From assembly GCF_900604285.1 (NCBI RefSeq), contig NZ_UWNY01000001.1, positions 1 to 64,000 on the forward strand: DNA of 64,000 nucleotides, given 5' to 3'. Shown here one piece after another: positions 16,209-26,185 of the stretch (its first letter is position 1; every line of letters starts with the position of its first letter). The translations under genes were made by a program, and so were the position numbers. The stretch is from Varibaculum vaginae. Its GTDB lineage: Bacteria; Actinomycetota; Actinomycetes; Actinomycetales; Actinomycetaceae. Under the pieces are notes generated by a model, which had not been told where the DNA came from, ran no database searches, and worked only from the letters and a program-made list of their open reading frames with translations.

Positions 16209-17254
16209 TGTGTCCTCCTTGCTTTTCGTGGCGGGTAATGTGTGGTCATCTCGGCGTCAGTGACGGGGATTCCGCCACTGGCAATCGGGGGTGAATCCCC
16301 GGATGATTTTTTATTGTTTTCGTCCTCGTCGCGGCGGCGCTGTTTCCACAGCCACCAGCCGAGCAGCAGAGCGGCTAGGCAGGCCACAAAAATTATGGCT
16401 CCCATCCACCATGGCCATTCCAGTTTCCCAGGTCCAGCGAAGGGATCTTTTTTGTCCATCGGTACTCGCTCTCCGGTCACTAGCAGCCGGTGGCTGTTGA
16501 TTCCGTAGGGCGTGCAGGTGAGGACGGTTAAGAGGTCTTTGCCTTCTTGCCGCTGTAGACTTTTCACCTGGTCGGGGCGGACTACTCGAATCCAGCGCAC
16601 CTGGTACTTGAGCTTTTGCCCCGCTACCTGCACATAGATAGCGTCACCTTTTTTTACCTTGTTGAGGTTGTCGAGCAAAGTGGCTGTTGAAAGCCCGCTA
16701 TGCCCGGTGAGTACCGCATGCGTTCCTTTGCCCCCGACTGGGAGTGAGGATCCGTACAGATGCCCAATTCCGCGTTCTAGGGTGTCTGGCTGGGAACCGT
16801 GGTAGATAGGTAAATCTACTTTGATTCCCGGGATTAGCAGACGCCCCATTTCCGGGACGATATTTAGTTGTTTTAGATAGAGCTGATAGGGGTTGTTGTC
16901 TTTGGCTACCCGCGCCAGCCAGGGATCCAGAATGGGAGCCCCCGGCGTGTGCTGGTTGTATGCCTGAGCTGCTTTGAAGGATTCAGACAGTTGTTGCCTA
17001 TCAAGGTATTTTGCTTTTTTTGAGTATTCGTAGGCGATCTGGAGTTGGCGGGCATTGTTCCATTGGGTTGCTACCACGGGGTATAACAACACCGCGATAC
17101 CCGCCAACGCCAGGATTACGGGAATCAGAGTGGAGCCGCGGCTGCGTTGGGCTTTGCCTTTACGCTGCGTACTTGCTCCGCTGCTTTTCTCTTTCTTCCC
17201 CAATTTTCGCCTTGCTATTAAGTGCTCGGGGGAGCAGGGCTGCTCCCCCGACAC
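16205..17254 (-). CDS. Class C (pilus-specific) sortase
   Basis: A membrane transpeptidase that joins pilin subunits by cleaving LPxTG and forming isopeptide bonds; about 349 residues. After a basic cytoplasmic N terminus and a first TM helix (about 43-62), the class C lid motif DPW is at 110-112. The catalytic triad is His185 (LTGHSG), Cys247 (TVLTCTPYG) and Arg256 (HRLLVTGER). A second TM segment lies near 285-305, before a charged tail. The GTG at 17254 lies just outside a hairpin (17226-17251) that covers the next codons and looks poorly placed. A downstream TTG (about 17203) is an alternative start. The gene follows the major pilin by 10 bases, which fits dedication to this pilus. Confidence 0.93.
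   Translation of the reverse strand: MSGEQPCSPEHLIARRKLGKKEKSSGASTQRKGKAQRSRGSTLIPVILALAGIAVLLYPVVATQWNNARQLQIAYEYSKKAKYLDRQQLSESFKAAQAYNQHTPGAPILDPWLARVAKDNNPYQLYLKQLNIVPEMGRLLIPGIKVDLPIYHGSQPDTLERGIGHLYGSSLPVGGKGTHAVLTGHSGLSTATLLDNLNKVKKGDAIYVQVAGQKLKYQVRWIRVVRPDQVKSLQRQEGKDLLTVLTCTPYGINSHRLLVTGERVPMDKKDPFAGPGKLEWPWWMGAIIFVACLAALLLGWWLWKQRRRDEDENNKKSSGDSPPIASGGIPVTDAEMTTHYPPRKARRTQ
17226..17251 (-). promoter_or_regulatory. Strong hairpin between major pilin and sortase genes
   Basis: TCGGGGGAGCAG (17226-17237) pairs with CTGCTCCCCCGA (17240-17251), an 11-12 bp GC-rich stem starting 13 bases past the major pilin stop. It lacks a T tract. It could protect the major pilin mRNA 3' end and lower sortase translation, which would suit the high pilin-to-sortase ratio that pili need. 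Confidence 0.6.
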
Positions 17255-17264
17255 TTTATTTTAG

Positions 17265-18752
17265 TTATGCGTTCACCCGATTGCGACGAGCATAGTAATA
17301 TGCTCCGCCCAAGAGTCCGGCTGCCACGATCAGGAAGAGGGCGATACCCGCTCCACCGGTTAGCGGCAGTTTCGAAAGTAGGCTGTCGGTGCTCAGATTG
17401 TTTTGGTATTCAACCTCAACTACCGGGCTGTTTGCGTCAGTATCAATAGCGGTCTTAACCATCTCGGCAGTGAACTGGACTTGCTGAATCGCACCTTTTT
17501 CATATCCGTCGGGGGCTTTAGTCTGCTCGATGCACAGGTCCTTACCCGCTGCCACCTTGCCAGCGATTTTGCCTGCTTTAACCCCAGTGTACAAAGGTTC
17601 ACCCATGGTTACAGGAGCTTCCTTGGTGCTGTTTGCCGCGCAGGAGTAAATACTAAATTCAGCGTTCTTGTCGTTGATGTCCTTGTCGTTATCTTTATTC
17701 ATGATTTTAACATTGGCCATCTTCGTGGTGGGGTGATCGCCTCCCCCGGTAGTGTTACCACCGTTTTCACCTTTTTCAGAATCCCACTTATAGCTTGCTT
17801 TGTTTTCGATTACCCAGTCAGCCGCAGGTCCATTCCACACAGTATCATTAGCGGGAGCAACTTTACCTGTTAGGGTTACGCGGACAACTTTACCTTGATT
17901 ATTCTGCAGTTTCCCCAAACCTGCGGTAGTAAATTTGATACCGTAGGTGTCCCCATCAAGAAGTTCATAATCGGCTTCTTTTAACGGTGTCAGATTCTGG
18001 CCATCAACGATTTCAACTTTCTGAATCTTAGAGTTAGTTTTATCCACCTTCAGGGCTTTCGAGGGCGTATCAGTAATCTGATAAAGATTAAACTTATTGC
18101 CTTCTTTTTGCATTGTGGGAATCGGCGAATCAATCTGGAAGGTCATTTCCGACCCCGGGATGATCGCTTGGGTATCAGGGGTGATGTCTTTCTTTTTGAT
18201 AACTCCAGCTTTCCCGTTCTTGGGATAAACGGTCACGGTATCCATCCAAGTTCCCTTATCTTTATCGGTCATTGGAACCAGGATAAGTGCCGGAAGTGCT
18301 GACTGATATCCGTCAGGAGAAACTGTCTGGGTCAGTTTGTAAAGACCTGGCTTTACCGTAAAAGAAGTCTTGCCTTCGGTAAGTTCTTGTTCTAGCGCAG
18401 TAAAATTAGGATCTGCTTTAAAGGTATCCACAGTAGCCTTAGTAGCAGCATTGTACCCAGCGGTGGTATTCACCGCGTAATTACCTTTTTCTAGCTTAAA
18501 CTTACCGGAAGGAAGTTTACTTGCATCATCCCAATGAGTGTCTTTGCCGTCGGTTTTGGACTTATCACCCTTTCCGTCATCATTGGTTTGCGGCCAAACG
18601 TTGATTGTATAATCTTTGGTCATATCAAAACCGGTAGTAGGCTCGGCGTTAGCGCTGGGAGCACCGACTGAAACCAAACCTAAGGCAGCCATGCCCAAGG
18701 CGGCGGCTAGTGCCATCCCCCTCCGAGCAAATTTTTTGGTGTTGGAAAACAT
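17265..18752 (-). CDS. Major pilin (backbone) subunit, SpaA/FimP type
   Basis: The pilus shaft subunit, 495 residues. It has a signal peptide (about 1-36, cut near SANA-EP) and a pilin motif WMDTVTVYPK (about 169-178), in which Lys178 should accept the isopeptide bond. Ig-like domains follow. The E-box is CIEQTKAPDGY (Glu409), and Cys371 and Cys407 may form a disulfide. The sorting signal is LPLTG (462-466) with a TM helix and a basic tail. All elements needed for sortase polymerisation are present. The neighbours are a tip-like adhesin upstream and the sortase downstream. Expression relative to its neighbours may be tuned by the hairpins before and after it. Confidence 0.93.
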   Translation of the reverse strand: MFSNTKKFARRGMALAAALGMAALGLVSVGAPSANAEPTTGFDMTKDYTINVWPQTNDDGKGDKSKTDGKDTHWDDASKLPSGKFKLEKGNYAVNTTAGYNAATKATVDTFKADPNFTALEQELTEGKTSFTVKPGLYKLTQTVSPDGYQSALPALILVPMTDKDKGTWMDTVTVYPKNGKAGVIKKKDITPDTQAIIPGSEMTFQIDSPIPTMQKEGNKFNLYQITDTPSKALKVDKTNSKIQKVEIVDGQNLTPLKEADYELLDGDTYGIKFTTAGLGKLQNNQGKVVRVTLTGKVAPANDTVWNGPAADWVIENKASYKWDSEKGENGGNTTGGGDHPTTKMANVKIMNKDNDKDINDKNAEFSIYSCAANSTKEAPVTMGEPLYTGVKAGKIAGKVAAGKDLCIEQTKAPDGYEKGAIQQVQFTAEMVKTAIDTDANSPVVEVEYQNNLSTDSLLSKLPLTGGAGIALFLIVAAGLLGGAYYYARRNRVNA

Positions 18753-18953
18753 TTTTACCTCATTTATGTTTTTCTATTTATTTACGTTGGAAAATTTTCT
18801 GAACTAATTTGTTTAAGGATGTTTACGCGTTACCCCCTGTGAATCTGGGGTCGCTACCGGAGCGAAATAATCTTTCACGAGCTAAAGACTGTCTCCAGGC
18901 AGCAAGCATCCACCCCGCGGGTACGCATGGCAGGCATGCACAATGAACTACTT
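18753..18953 (-). promoter_or_regulatory. Tip-to-shaft intergenic region with possible attenuator
   Basis: A 201-base gap, unusually long inside an operon. It contains a small hairpin, ACCCC/GGGGT (18832-18836 with 18847-18851), and a weak minus-strand promoter candidate: GAGACA, 17 bases, GATTAT. An internal promoter here would let the shaft subunit be made in excess of the giant tip. Confidence 0.35.
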
Positions 18954-21900
18954 TCATTCGTGCCTCCGATGCCACATCACGGCTGCCGAAGCAGCCACCA
19001 AGGAAATCCCCACCAGCCACAACCAGGGCAGATATCCACCGGTGAAGGGGAGACTTCCAAAGTTTACATCTGCTAATTCAATCTGCCAGGCCTTGACCTG
19101 ATCGGTTGGCGCATAAGCAGCAACTAGACCTGAACTGCCAGTTTCCTTACTGAGGGTAACCTTGGTGTCTTGCTCCGCTTTCTGATCGGCGGGATCTAGG
19201 GCGATGTCGAACTTCCAGGCGAAGGGGAACCTTTCACCCGCATTAGTACCGGCATTGGTGTTACCCATCAGGTAGGTACCCGGAGGCAGTTCGGTCTGCG
19301 ATTCATACACGCCTGACTGACCCTCAACTGGGTTCAGCTTGATCTCCGCCCCAGCACTTCCGTCTACCTTTCTCTCATGTAGGGAGAAGGTAGCGCCCGG
19401 TACCACCTGTCCGTCAGGCTTAGGAGCCGTTGCCTTATAGATACGCACCTTGGTGCCGTTGCTGTAAACCGTATACAGCACCACGCCCTGTTTAACAGTT
19501 TGGGATTCAGTTTCACCTGTCTGATTTGGATCCTTGGGTACTGGCCCCAAAGTTATCGTGAACTGCTTATCTTTGATTAGCGACTTGTCTGTAGCCTTTT
19601 CTAGCTTTTCTTTAGTAGGGAACTGGTTCCCAAACCAAGGCAACCAGTTAGCAGCAACTTTCAAATAAGGTTGATTTGAAGTGGTTTTAGTTCCAGTAAC
19701 GGTACATTTCGTGTCTACTGGCACCTGTGGTAACTCGACAAACTCCTCACTTTCAATTTGCGTATTAGGCTCGCCAGGGGTGGCAGTATGAGTTTCCGGA
19801 GATGTTCCGTCAGCGGTGGAGCCAGGAGTTGGCTTATTAGGGTCGGCTTGCGATTCCGACTCTGTTTTTTCGCTGACTGGTTTCGTAATTGTTTCGTTAA
19901 GAATCCCCTTTACTTCCTTATAACCGTTATTGGGAGTTGGCAAATAGTCGGGGTATTTGCAGGAATAGCGGTAGGTAACCTGCGGGAATTTACCGGTCTT
20001 ATCCGCCAGAGCTTCCTCACTTCGCGTCCCCTCTACTGCCGTACCAATCCGATAATTCTCTAACGGCACTAGGTAGAAGTCTTCGAAAGTAATGGTAGTC
20101 TCTTTCGTACCTTGCGGATCCAGGTAGTTTATAGCGACTTTCAGTTGGTCCGGGGTTGGAACTGTCCCTAGTTTTTCTTCTTGGTCATTTGCTCCCTCAG
20201 TTTTAACCAACGCACTTGGATTCAGATATAGATTAGGTTTGTATTTATCAATCGGGTCTTTACCGGGTTTATTTTCATGCCAGACCACACAACTGGATGT
20301 GGCAGGAACAAAGTTTCCACCTTTGGTATCCGAAAGTAAGGAATACTTCTTAGTGCTTAAAGCACCGTCGCTGTCGGTAGGAGCACCCAGATCCAACGAA
20401 CCCTGATATATTTTTACTTTGCCCTGCGAATCTTTCAAATATTTATCGGTGCACTTGTATTTAACGGTGTAGGAAACTTCTTTCTTGTCTACTAATGCCT
20501 GCCCCACTGACATATAGGAACCGGCATTATTTTTTCGTACCTTCTGCTGCACCATAAGCTTCGCTGCCGGGCGCTCAAATTTATTTTCAATAGTAAAGAT
20601 AGATTGCTTTTGCGTTGCCCTAGCGTCATTAACCAAATCTGGGTGCACAATAAATGCCAGCATTTGTTTATCGCCAGGCTGCAAATTCAGATTCTTGTCA
20701 TCTTTAGCTTGCGACGCTTTTTCCCCTTGCGCATTAGGCTTACCATATTCAAATAACTGGGTCACTCCATCTTTATCAGCAGTTTGAGTGGGTTGTGTCG
20801 CATCTTTGGTAATGGTAGTAGTTACTTTTGCGTCAAACTCGGGAAACTCCAGTTCCTTAAGTACACAGCGGTAGGCGACAGGAATTTTATCGCTGGTGAT
20901 AGCACTTTCCCATGTTCCCGGAGTATCCGAACTTTCCTTAAAGGTGACTTCGTTCTTTTTGATTGCGGCTGCACTGGACGGCAAACCCTCCTCTTCGCCT
21001 CCTACTAGCGGCGGCGGCACACAATACAAACGTGCTTTAAAGATCTGACCTTTAGCGAGCTCCGCCCCTATTCCAGTGTTCTTTAAGTTAATTTTTATTT
21101 CAGTTTTCTGGAAGGTGTAGTTGTTCCAGGGAACCATAGTGCCGGCAAAGTTCTCCGGGAACACACTCGGAACAACCGGATTCTTCGGGTTCCCTGCAGT
21201 ATCTTTGGGATTATCGCTGGCCTTAAAATACGGATTAGCCTTGGCAGGAACGTCACGTGGCAATAACACCTGTGTTTTAACCACTTTTCCTTCATCTGCG
21301 GGCCTACATTTTCCGGAGCTAGCTTCGCAAGCAGAAGCTGGTTCGCGGGAACGATACCCACCAGTGATTTCCCAATAGTGATCCCAAATAGTATTCGGCT
21401 CTTGGGCCACTTTAGGGCTTTCGGTAAGGGTACATACTGAACCAGCCGGCAAAGCATCAACTACATGCCATTCACCCTGTTCAAAACGCCCCATAGCGGT
21501 TCTAGATTCTGATTCTAGTGTGGCTAACCGAGACCGAAGATCATCCCCGAAGCTTTTTTGAGCATCAGTTTTTAAACCAATTTCACGCGGAGCAGGAATA
21601 GCAATATCTGCTCCGTTAAGTTTACAGCTCCATTTAATTTCGAACTGTTTATCACCGGAAATAATGGTAACGCCTTCACCGCCTACTTTCTTCTTTAGGT
21701 TAAAAGAGGACAACTGCATCCGATAGTCACGTTTTAAAGTAATATATTGCGCTGAATCTGAAACCCAGCTATGAATATAGCTGGTTCCCTCAGCAGGTTC
21801 ATCTAAACCGCCACTATTTTCGCGGGTTGCCTGCCTATCCTGTTGGCCATTCCAGTGTACGGATTTTAAGTCAGTGCCTGGTATTTTAACCGCGTCTTCT

Positions 21901-24900
21901 AATACTTTAACTTTACAGGCCCATCCGGCCGGAATATTAACTGACGTAAATGAGCCGTCATTTGAGATTTCACTTAAGTAAGTGACCGTAGATTGGGTTT
22001 GTCCAGACCCCAAGGTACATTCAACATTTACCGGTAGTTTAGCTGTTTTTGCACTGTTAGAGGAGATCCCTAAAGCCGCATTCCGCCACGAGCTTGGAAC
22101 CGGAATCTTATCAGCATCCGCCACCGCCTGCGCGTTCTTAGAAGTCCATATGCTTGCTTGGGTGCTGAAGTGGGCAGTGGTGTTCTTCATCTTTAACCAC
22201 ACGTACAAGTGATCAATCTTAGATTGACCTTCATCTGGAGTTGTAAGTTTGGCAACTTTAGCGAACTCTTCGGGAGAAAGAGCTTGCGCTTCATCATCGA
22301 CGAAAGCATATTTCAGATCAATTTTATTAATTAAATTCTCTGGAAGTCTTGGAGCAATAAATTTTACTTCCTTACTCGAAGGAATACCGTATTCCGAAGT
22401 AATTTCGGTTTTCCCACCATCTCGCAGATTAATGTTGTGATTTATTGTTTTACCGGAATATAAATCAGGGAATTGTGCCTGTGCCGTTTCTGGGGTTAAG
22501 GCTCGCAAAGCCTGGTATTCTGGCTGAGTTTTAATTACCGTATGTAAATACCATTTACCGGCTTCAGGTAACGAATAGGTAGTATTTACGTGAGCTTCTC
22601 CCGAGCTGTTCCACGCCAAGGTATATTCCTGTGGCGCAGAGTCAAAGTTGACCTTGAGGTTAGAAATTCCTTGTGGAGATGACTGTAACGTACACACTGA
22701 CCCCTGGGGCACGTTATGAACGGTAGCGTTCCCCTCTCCTTTAATGGTTACATAGCGTACCGGCTGAGGAGCATCCCCAGGAACCGTACATGCTACCGAA
22801 ATTACATTATCCTTTTCCTTCAAAACATTCTGCAGATCAGTTCCAGGGACAGGATTAGCCCAATTAATCTTGTGCGTAATCTGCAAATCACGTTGTTTAT
22901 AGGTAGCAGTGTTTGTAATAGTTACCGGTTTAGGTTCAGTAACGTCTGTAATGGGAGAGATGCTTATAGGATCGGGGACTTTTACGTTAGCGTTAGTTAG
23001 CTGACTACGTCCCTCGATTTCCGTTAACTTACAGTCAGTACCAGCAGGGATACCATCAATGATGGTAGGAGCCGTGCTTCTTACCCAAAACTTACCGTCC
23101 CGATTATTAATGTTAGAATCGTGCCCGGGAATGGGAATCACGGTGTCACCGTCTTTACATTCAACAGCAAAGGGGAAGCTGGCTCCGACACCTTGCCTAT
23201 AGGCTTCGCCTGCTAATTCCTTGGTTACTTGTAATTTTCCAGTTAAACGTTTGAGATCTTGGTACAGCCGAATGGTTTGTTCCCCTCCGGAGTGCACCCA
23301 GAAATAGTTATTTCGACATTTCTTTACATTAGTCGGTTTTTTCAGGGCATCAGAGGCACAAACTGTAGATTCATAAGTGTCGCTGGTAATAACCCCCGGC
23401 AGATTCACCGGTGCCCCAATATTAGGATTCGGGCCGTGAATATTTTTATTGGGAGGAACCGTTGAGAACAGACAGTGAGTACCTACTGGCCAGGTGGGTT
23501 TACCAGCTTTATCTAGTCCTAGCGTAAAGCTAGTTCTGCCATCAGTGGGAACCCCAACCCAGTCTACGCCTACGAAACCGGGATAAGCTCCTTGGTTCTT
23601 TTCCGGTAGTTCTGGTGGTTTAGTGGGATCAGGCATAAACCGGCAGTTGTAATATACCGGAATTTTCTTGGGAAGCGTCCCCTTCTTTATGCGCGCGGCT
23701 AGTCCTGGGTCATTCTGAGAATTTGTGAAGTTTACATAGACCTTAATTGATGCGCGTACCGAGGAATACACGGTGTGCGAGATTAGTTTCGAAATCTTTT
23801 CGGTGGATGTGTTGGAATCGTAAAGCTTTAGGTTACCAACGATCTTGTTTGATACCGATTGCTTGCCCTCGTTATCTTTCTTTTTTTCCGTATCCTTAGT
23901 GTTGATTTCGAAATTTTTACCCTCTAAAGACGTATTAGAGGTAAATAAACCATTCGCTTTAGCAAGGTCATATCCAACAGGCAAATTAAGGGTTTCTTTG
24001 ATAATACATTGGGTGCCGACCGGCATAGGTTTACCATCATTAATGTTGATGGGATCCAATGTTGCAATCACATTCAGGCCGTGTACTTTACGCTCCGCGG
24101 TACCACTGGTAACTACAGCTTCTGGATTTTCTGCTTTAGGATCTTTACATTCCCATTTAAATTCATAACTGACTGCGTTGTTCTTTCCAGGATATCCGCC
24201 TACTTCGTAACGGATTTGTTCATTGGCTACTTCAGCTCTTTTTACGAACTGCATTTTCTGTAAAGGACGTGAATAAGTCGAACACTTTATGGACACGTAC
24301 TGATCGATTTGCCCGGCAGTAATCTTGAAACCAGCACGTCCCTGCCCATCTTTTTCAAGGTTTTCGGGCGCGAATTCCTCAAATTTTTTGGTGCCTTTGT
24401 TAAATCCAGCACAACGCCCATTATGTTTTTGGAACTGCGTCAGCAAAGAGTCATCAGTTCTACTGGCCTGCCGGATCTCAATTCCCTTAGTCATTTCCGC
24501 CTTGGTAAGGTTCAAAACCATACGGCCATCTACACCGGTGTAGTAGTTTTGCCGCCTATCAGGGTGATCTAACGGAGTGAAGTACAATTTTTGTTTTTCG
24601 ACAGGTTTAACGAATCTAAAATCCCCGTCGACCATGTCGGAAGTAATAGATAGATGTCTATCTTCGAGAACCCAATCTCCGAGACGTCTCTCGACAGTAC
24701 CGTTTCTTAAATCGTCCCAATCAGGATCCTTAAAGTAACGACCGTTGACCCCAAAGTAGCCACTCGGGACGCCACCATTATCTGAAGGGAAACGCACATA
24801 CTGATACGTGTCCGTACTGGTGGTATTTTCCGAACTTTCCTTTTGGAAATAAGGATCCGACGGATCTGAGGGATCTAGGGGATTGCCGCGGTCGGGAAAC

Positions 24901-25988
24901 TCTCCGGTCAAGGCACGTAGATAATAGTGCCGGCTTGACGACTTATGACCAGTTACTTTAAAGCGATCCACCCAATCGCCCATCCCGAAGGTTCGAATGT
25001 CGGCACCCATGCCACGAATCATACGAGCCACATCCAAAGCTCCAGCACGCCCCGGATTCATCTCCAAAGGAACACCAGCCCAGTTGCAATCGTGCAACCA
25101 GTCTGAATCGATGTTGTCAGGATCATCAACAAATCGACCTTCGGGGTCGTGGTAGACATTCCACTTAGTCCGTTGGCTGATAGGTCCGAGCTGTCGACAC
25201 CCCTTCCATTGAGTCTGGGTAGATTTACTTAAATGCCAGTGCGGGTCAGCCATGGAAAAAATGATAATTTTAGAATAGAGAGGCCGAGGTTTGTAATTCG
25301 GATCCCCCTGATGCAACGCTTTTTCCTGTTGCTGATAGAGATACATATCACGGTAAAGCTTGCCCAAACCCCACTCGGTATTACCCCCGAAAGCGGTACT
25401 TAAGTTACCACCTTTACCATTCGTGGCGTCCAAAGACCAGATCTTGTCCATAACCCGCTGATATCCAGCTTCATCAGCAAGGGATGTAGCGCGCAAATCA
25501 GGAGTATTATTCCCGTAAACCCCTTCATCCATTTTACGAGCATAGTGATAAATACCGACAGATAAAGGAGAGCCCTTTAATGGTGCAATCACGTTGGCTA
25601 CTGCTTGATTTTGATCCCAGTTCCTACACATACCCGAGGGCATAACCCTTTTTCTTTCCTCAGGTATATTCTTGCCGTAATTTACCGGGCAGCTAGTATT
25701 CCAATTTGTTCCTGGAATAGAGCCGCCCATAGTTTGATAGCCGTACCAAGAACCAAACTCGAAGACTAAAGCCACTGAACCAGCACTCTTAATATCTTGA
25801 TCTTTAAAATCCCGAGGCGGATCGGCAGGAAATTTATCATCGGCGCTACCTATGACAGGATGTTTGACATCAGTGTCGGCTCCCTCAGCTTTGGGTAATG
25901 CAAAAACCACTACCGGTATAAGGGCAACAATCAACCCGAGCATAGTTAAAACTGCAGTGAGTTTTCTTGATCTGCTATGTATTACCAT
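18954..25988 (-). CDS. Giant LPFTG-anchored pilus tip-like adhesin, multi-module
   Basis: A 2344-residue secreted wall protein and the first gene of the pilus operon. It has a signal peptide (about 1-36). Residues about 45-390 resemble a von Willebrand A-like adhesin head, but the metal-binding DxSxS is not seen: the expected strand reads VALVFEFGSWYGY. From about 560 onward there are about eight or nine beta-rich modules resembling actinobacterial DUF5979-type repeats. Most have one Cys in a strand such as FAVECKDG or IKWSCKLNG and a second near VPQGSVCTL or LPAGSVCTL, suggesting one disulfide per module. A SpaA-like domain (KVRIYKATAPKPDGQVVPG) precedes the sorting signal LPFTG (2313-2317), a TM helix and RRHE. 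There is no YPK motif, so a tip position is likely. Domain names come from pattern memory and need a profile search. Confidence 0.88.
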   Translation of the reverse strand: MVIHSRSRKLTAVLTMLGLIVALIPVVVFALPKAEGADTDVKHPVIGSADDKFPADPPRDFKDQDIKSAGSVALVFEFGSWYGYQTMGGSIPGTNWNTSCPVNYGKNIPEERKRVMPSGMCRNWDQNQAVANVIAPLKGSPLSVGIYHYARKMDEGVYGNNTPDLRATSLADEAGYQRVMDKIWSLDATNGKGGNLSTAFGGNTEWGLGKLYRDMYLYQQQEKALHQGDPNYKPRPLYSKIIIFSMADPHWHLSKSTQTQWKGCRQLGPISQRTKWNVYHDPEGRFVDDPDNIDSDWLHDCNWAGVPLEMNPGRAGALDVARMIRGMGADIRTFGMGDWVDRFKVTGHKSSSRHYYLRALTGEFPDRGNPLDPSDPSDPYFQKESSENTTSTDTYQYVRFPSDNGGVPSGYFGVNGRYFKDPDWDDLRNGTVERRLGDWVLEDRHLSITSDMVDGDFRFVKPVEKQKLYFTPLDHPDRRQNYYTGVDGRMVLNLTKAEMTKGIEIRQASRTDDSLLTQFQKHNGRCAGFNKGTKKFEEFAPENLEKDGQGRAGFKITAGQIDQYVSIKCSTYSRPLQKMQFVKRAEVANEQIRYEVGGYPGKNNAVSYEFKWECKDPKAENPEAVVTSGTAERKVHGLNVIATLDPININDGKPMPVGTQCIIKETLNLPVGYDLAKANGLFTSNTSLEGKNFEINTKDTEKKKDNEGKQSVSNKIVGNLKLYDSNTSTEKISKLISHTVYSSVRASIKVYVNFTNSQNDPGLAARIKKGTLPKKIPVYYNCRFMPDPTKPPELPEKNQGAYPGFVGVDWVGVPTDGRTSFTLGLDKAGKPTWPVGTHCLFSTVPPNKNIHGPNPNIGAPVNLPGVITSDTYESTVCASDALKKPTNVKKCRNNYFWVHSGGEQTIRLYQDLKRLTGKLQVTKELAGEAYRQGVGASFPFAVECKDGDTVIPIPGHDSNINNRDGKFWVRSTAPTIIDGIPAGTDCKLTEIEGRSQLTNANVKVPDPISISPITDVTEPKPVTITNTATYKQRDLQITHKINWANPVPGTDLQNVLKEKDNVISVACTVPGDAPQPVRYVTIKGEGNATVHNVPQGSVCTLQSSPQGISNLKVNFDSAPQEYTLAWNSSGEAHVNTTYSLPEAGKWYLHTVIKTQPEYQALRALTPETAQAQFPDLYSGKTINHNINLRDGGKTEITSEYGIPSSKEVKFIAPRLPENLINKIDLKYAFVDDEAQALSPEEFAKVAKLTTPDEGQSKIDHLYVWLKMKNTTAHFSTQASIWTSKNAQAVADADKIPVPSSWRNAALGISSNSAKTAKLPVNVECTLGSGQTQSTVTYLSEISNDGSFTSVNIPAGWACKVKVLEDAVKIPGTDLKSVHWNGQQDRQATRENSGGLDEPAEGTSYIHSWVSDSAQYITLKRDYRMQLSSFNLKKKVGGEGVTIISGDKQFEIKWSCKLNGADIAIPAPREIGLKTDAQKSFGDDLRSRLATLESESRTAMGRFEQGEWHVVDALPAGSVCTLTESPKVAQEPNTIWDHYWEITGGYRSREPASACEASSGKCRPADEGKVVKTQVLLPRDVPAKANPYFKASDNPKDTAGNPKNPVVPSVFPENFAGTMVPWNNYTFQKTEIKINLKNTGIGAELAKGQIFKARLYCVPPPLVGGEEEGLPSSAAAIKKNEVTFKESSDTPGTWESAITSDKIPVAYRCVLKELEFPEFDAKVTTTITKDATQPTQTADKDGVTQLFEYGKPNAQGEKASQAKDDKNLNLQPGDKQMLAFIVHPDLVNDARATQKQSIFTIENKFERPAAKLMVQQKVRKNNAGSYMSVGQALVDKKEVSYTVKYKCTDKYLKDSQGKVKIYQGSLDLGAPTDSDGALSTKKYSLLSDTKGGNFVPATSSCVVWHENKPGKDPIDKYKPNLYLNPSALVKTEGANDQEEKLGTVPTPDQLKVAINYLDPQGTKETTITFEDFYLVPLENYRIGTAVEGTRSEEALADKTGKFPQVTYRYSCKYPDYLPTPNNGYKEVKGILNETITKPVSEKTESESQADPNKPTPGSTADGTSPETHTATPGEPNTQIESEEFVELPQVPVDTKCTVTGTKTTSNQPYLKVAANWLPWFGNQFPTKEKLEKATDKSLIKDKQFTITLGPVPKDPNQTGETESQTVKQGVVLYTVYSNGTKVRIYKATAPKPDGQVVPGATFSLHERKVDGSAGAEIKLNPVEGQSGVYESQTELPPGTYLMGNTNAGTNAGERFPFAWKFDIALDPADQKAEQDTKVTLSKETGSSGLVAAYAPTDQVKAWQIELADVNFGSLPFTGGYLPWLWLVGISLVAASAAVMWHRRHE

Positions 25989-26185
25989 GTCACACCCAAC
26001 ATCATCACCTGTAAAAGCTCCCCCCCTATAAAAGGGCCAACAATACGCAAGGGGACAGTACTTTTATTTCCGCGTCGATTTTACAGTAAGTAATTTCCAC
26101 GACGCAAGCGAAATATGGCGAATTTTTAAGGAACTTTTCATATTAGTTTACAACCAAGGAATTGCCTCACGCTCAGGCAGAACCC
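25989..26185 (-). promoter_or_regulatory. Pilus operon upstream region
   Basis: An AT-rich region between tuf and the adhesin gene. The best minus-strand candidate is TTGCGT (26107-26102), 18 bases, TAAAAT (26083-26078), leaving a leader of about 85 bases. A GGGGGGAG tract lies about 35 bases before the start codon, too far to be the ribosome-binding site. Confidence 0.35.

Noticed and set aside
25000-25850. Functional von Willebrand A domain in the giant adhesin
   Set aside because: No DxSxS metal site is visible at the expected strand; described as VWA-like only.
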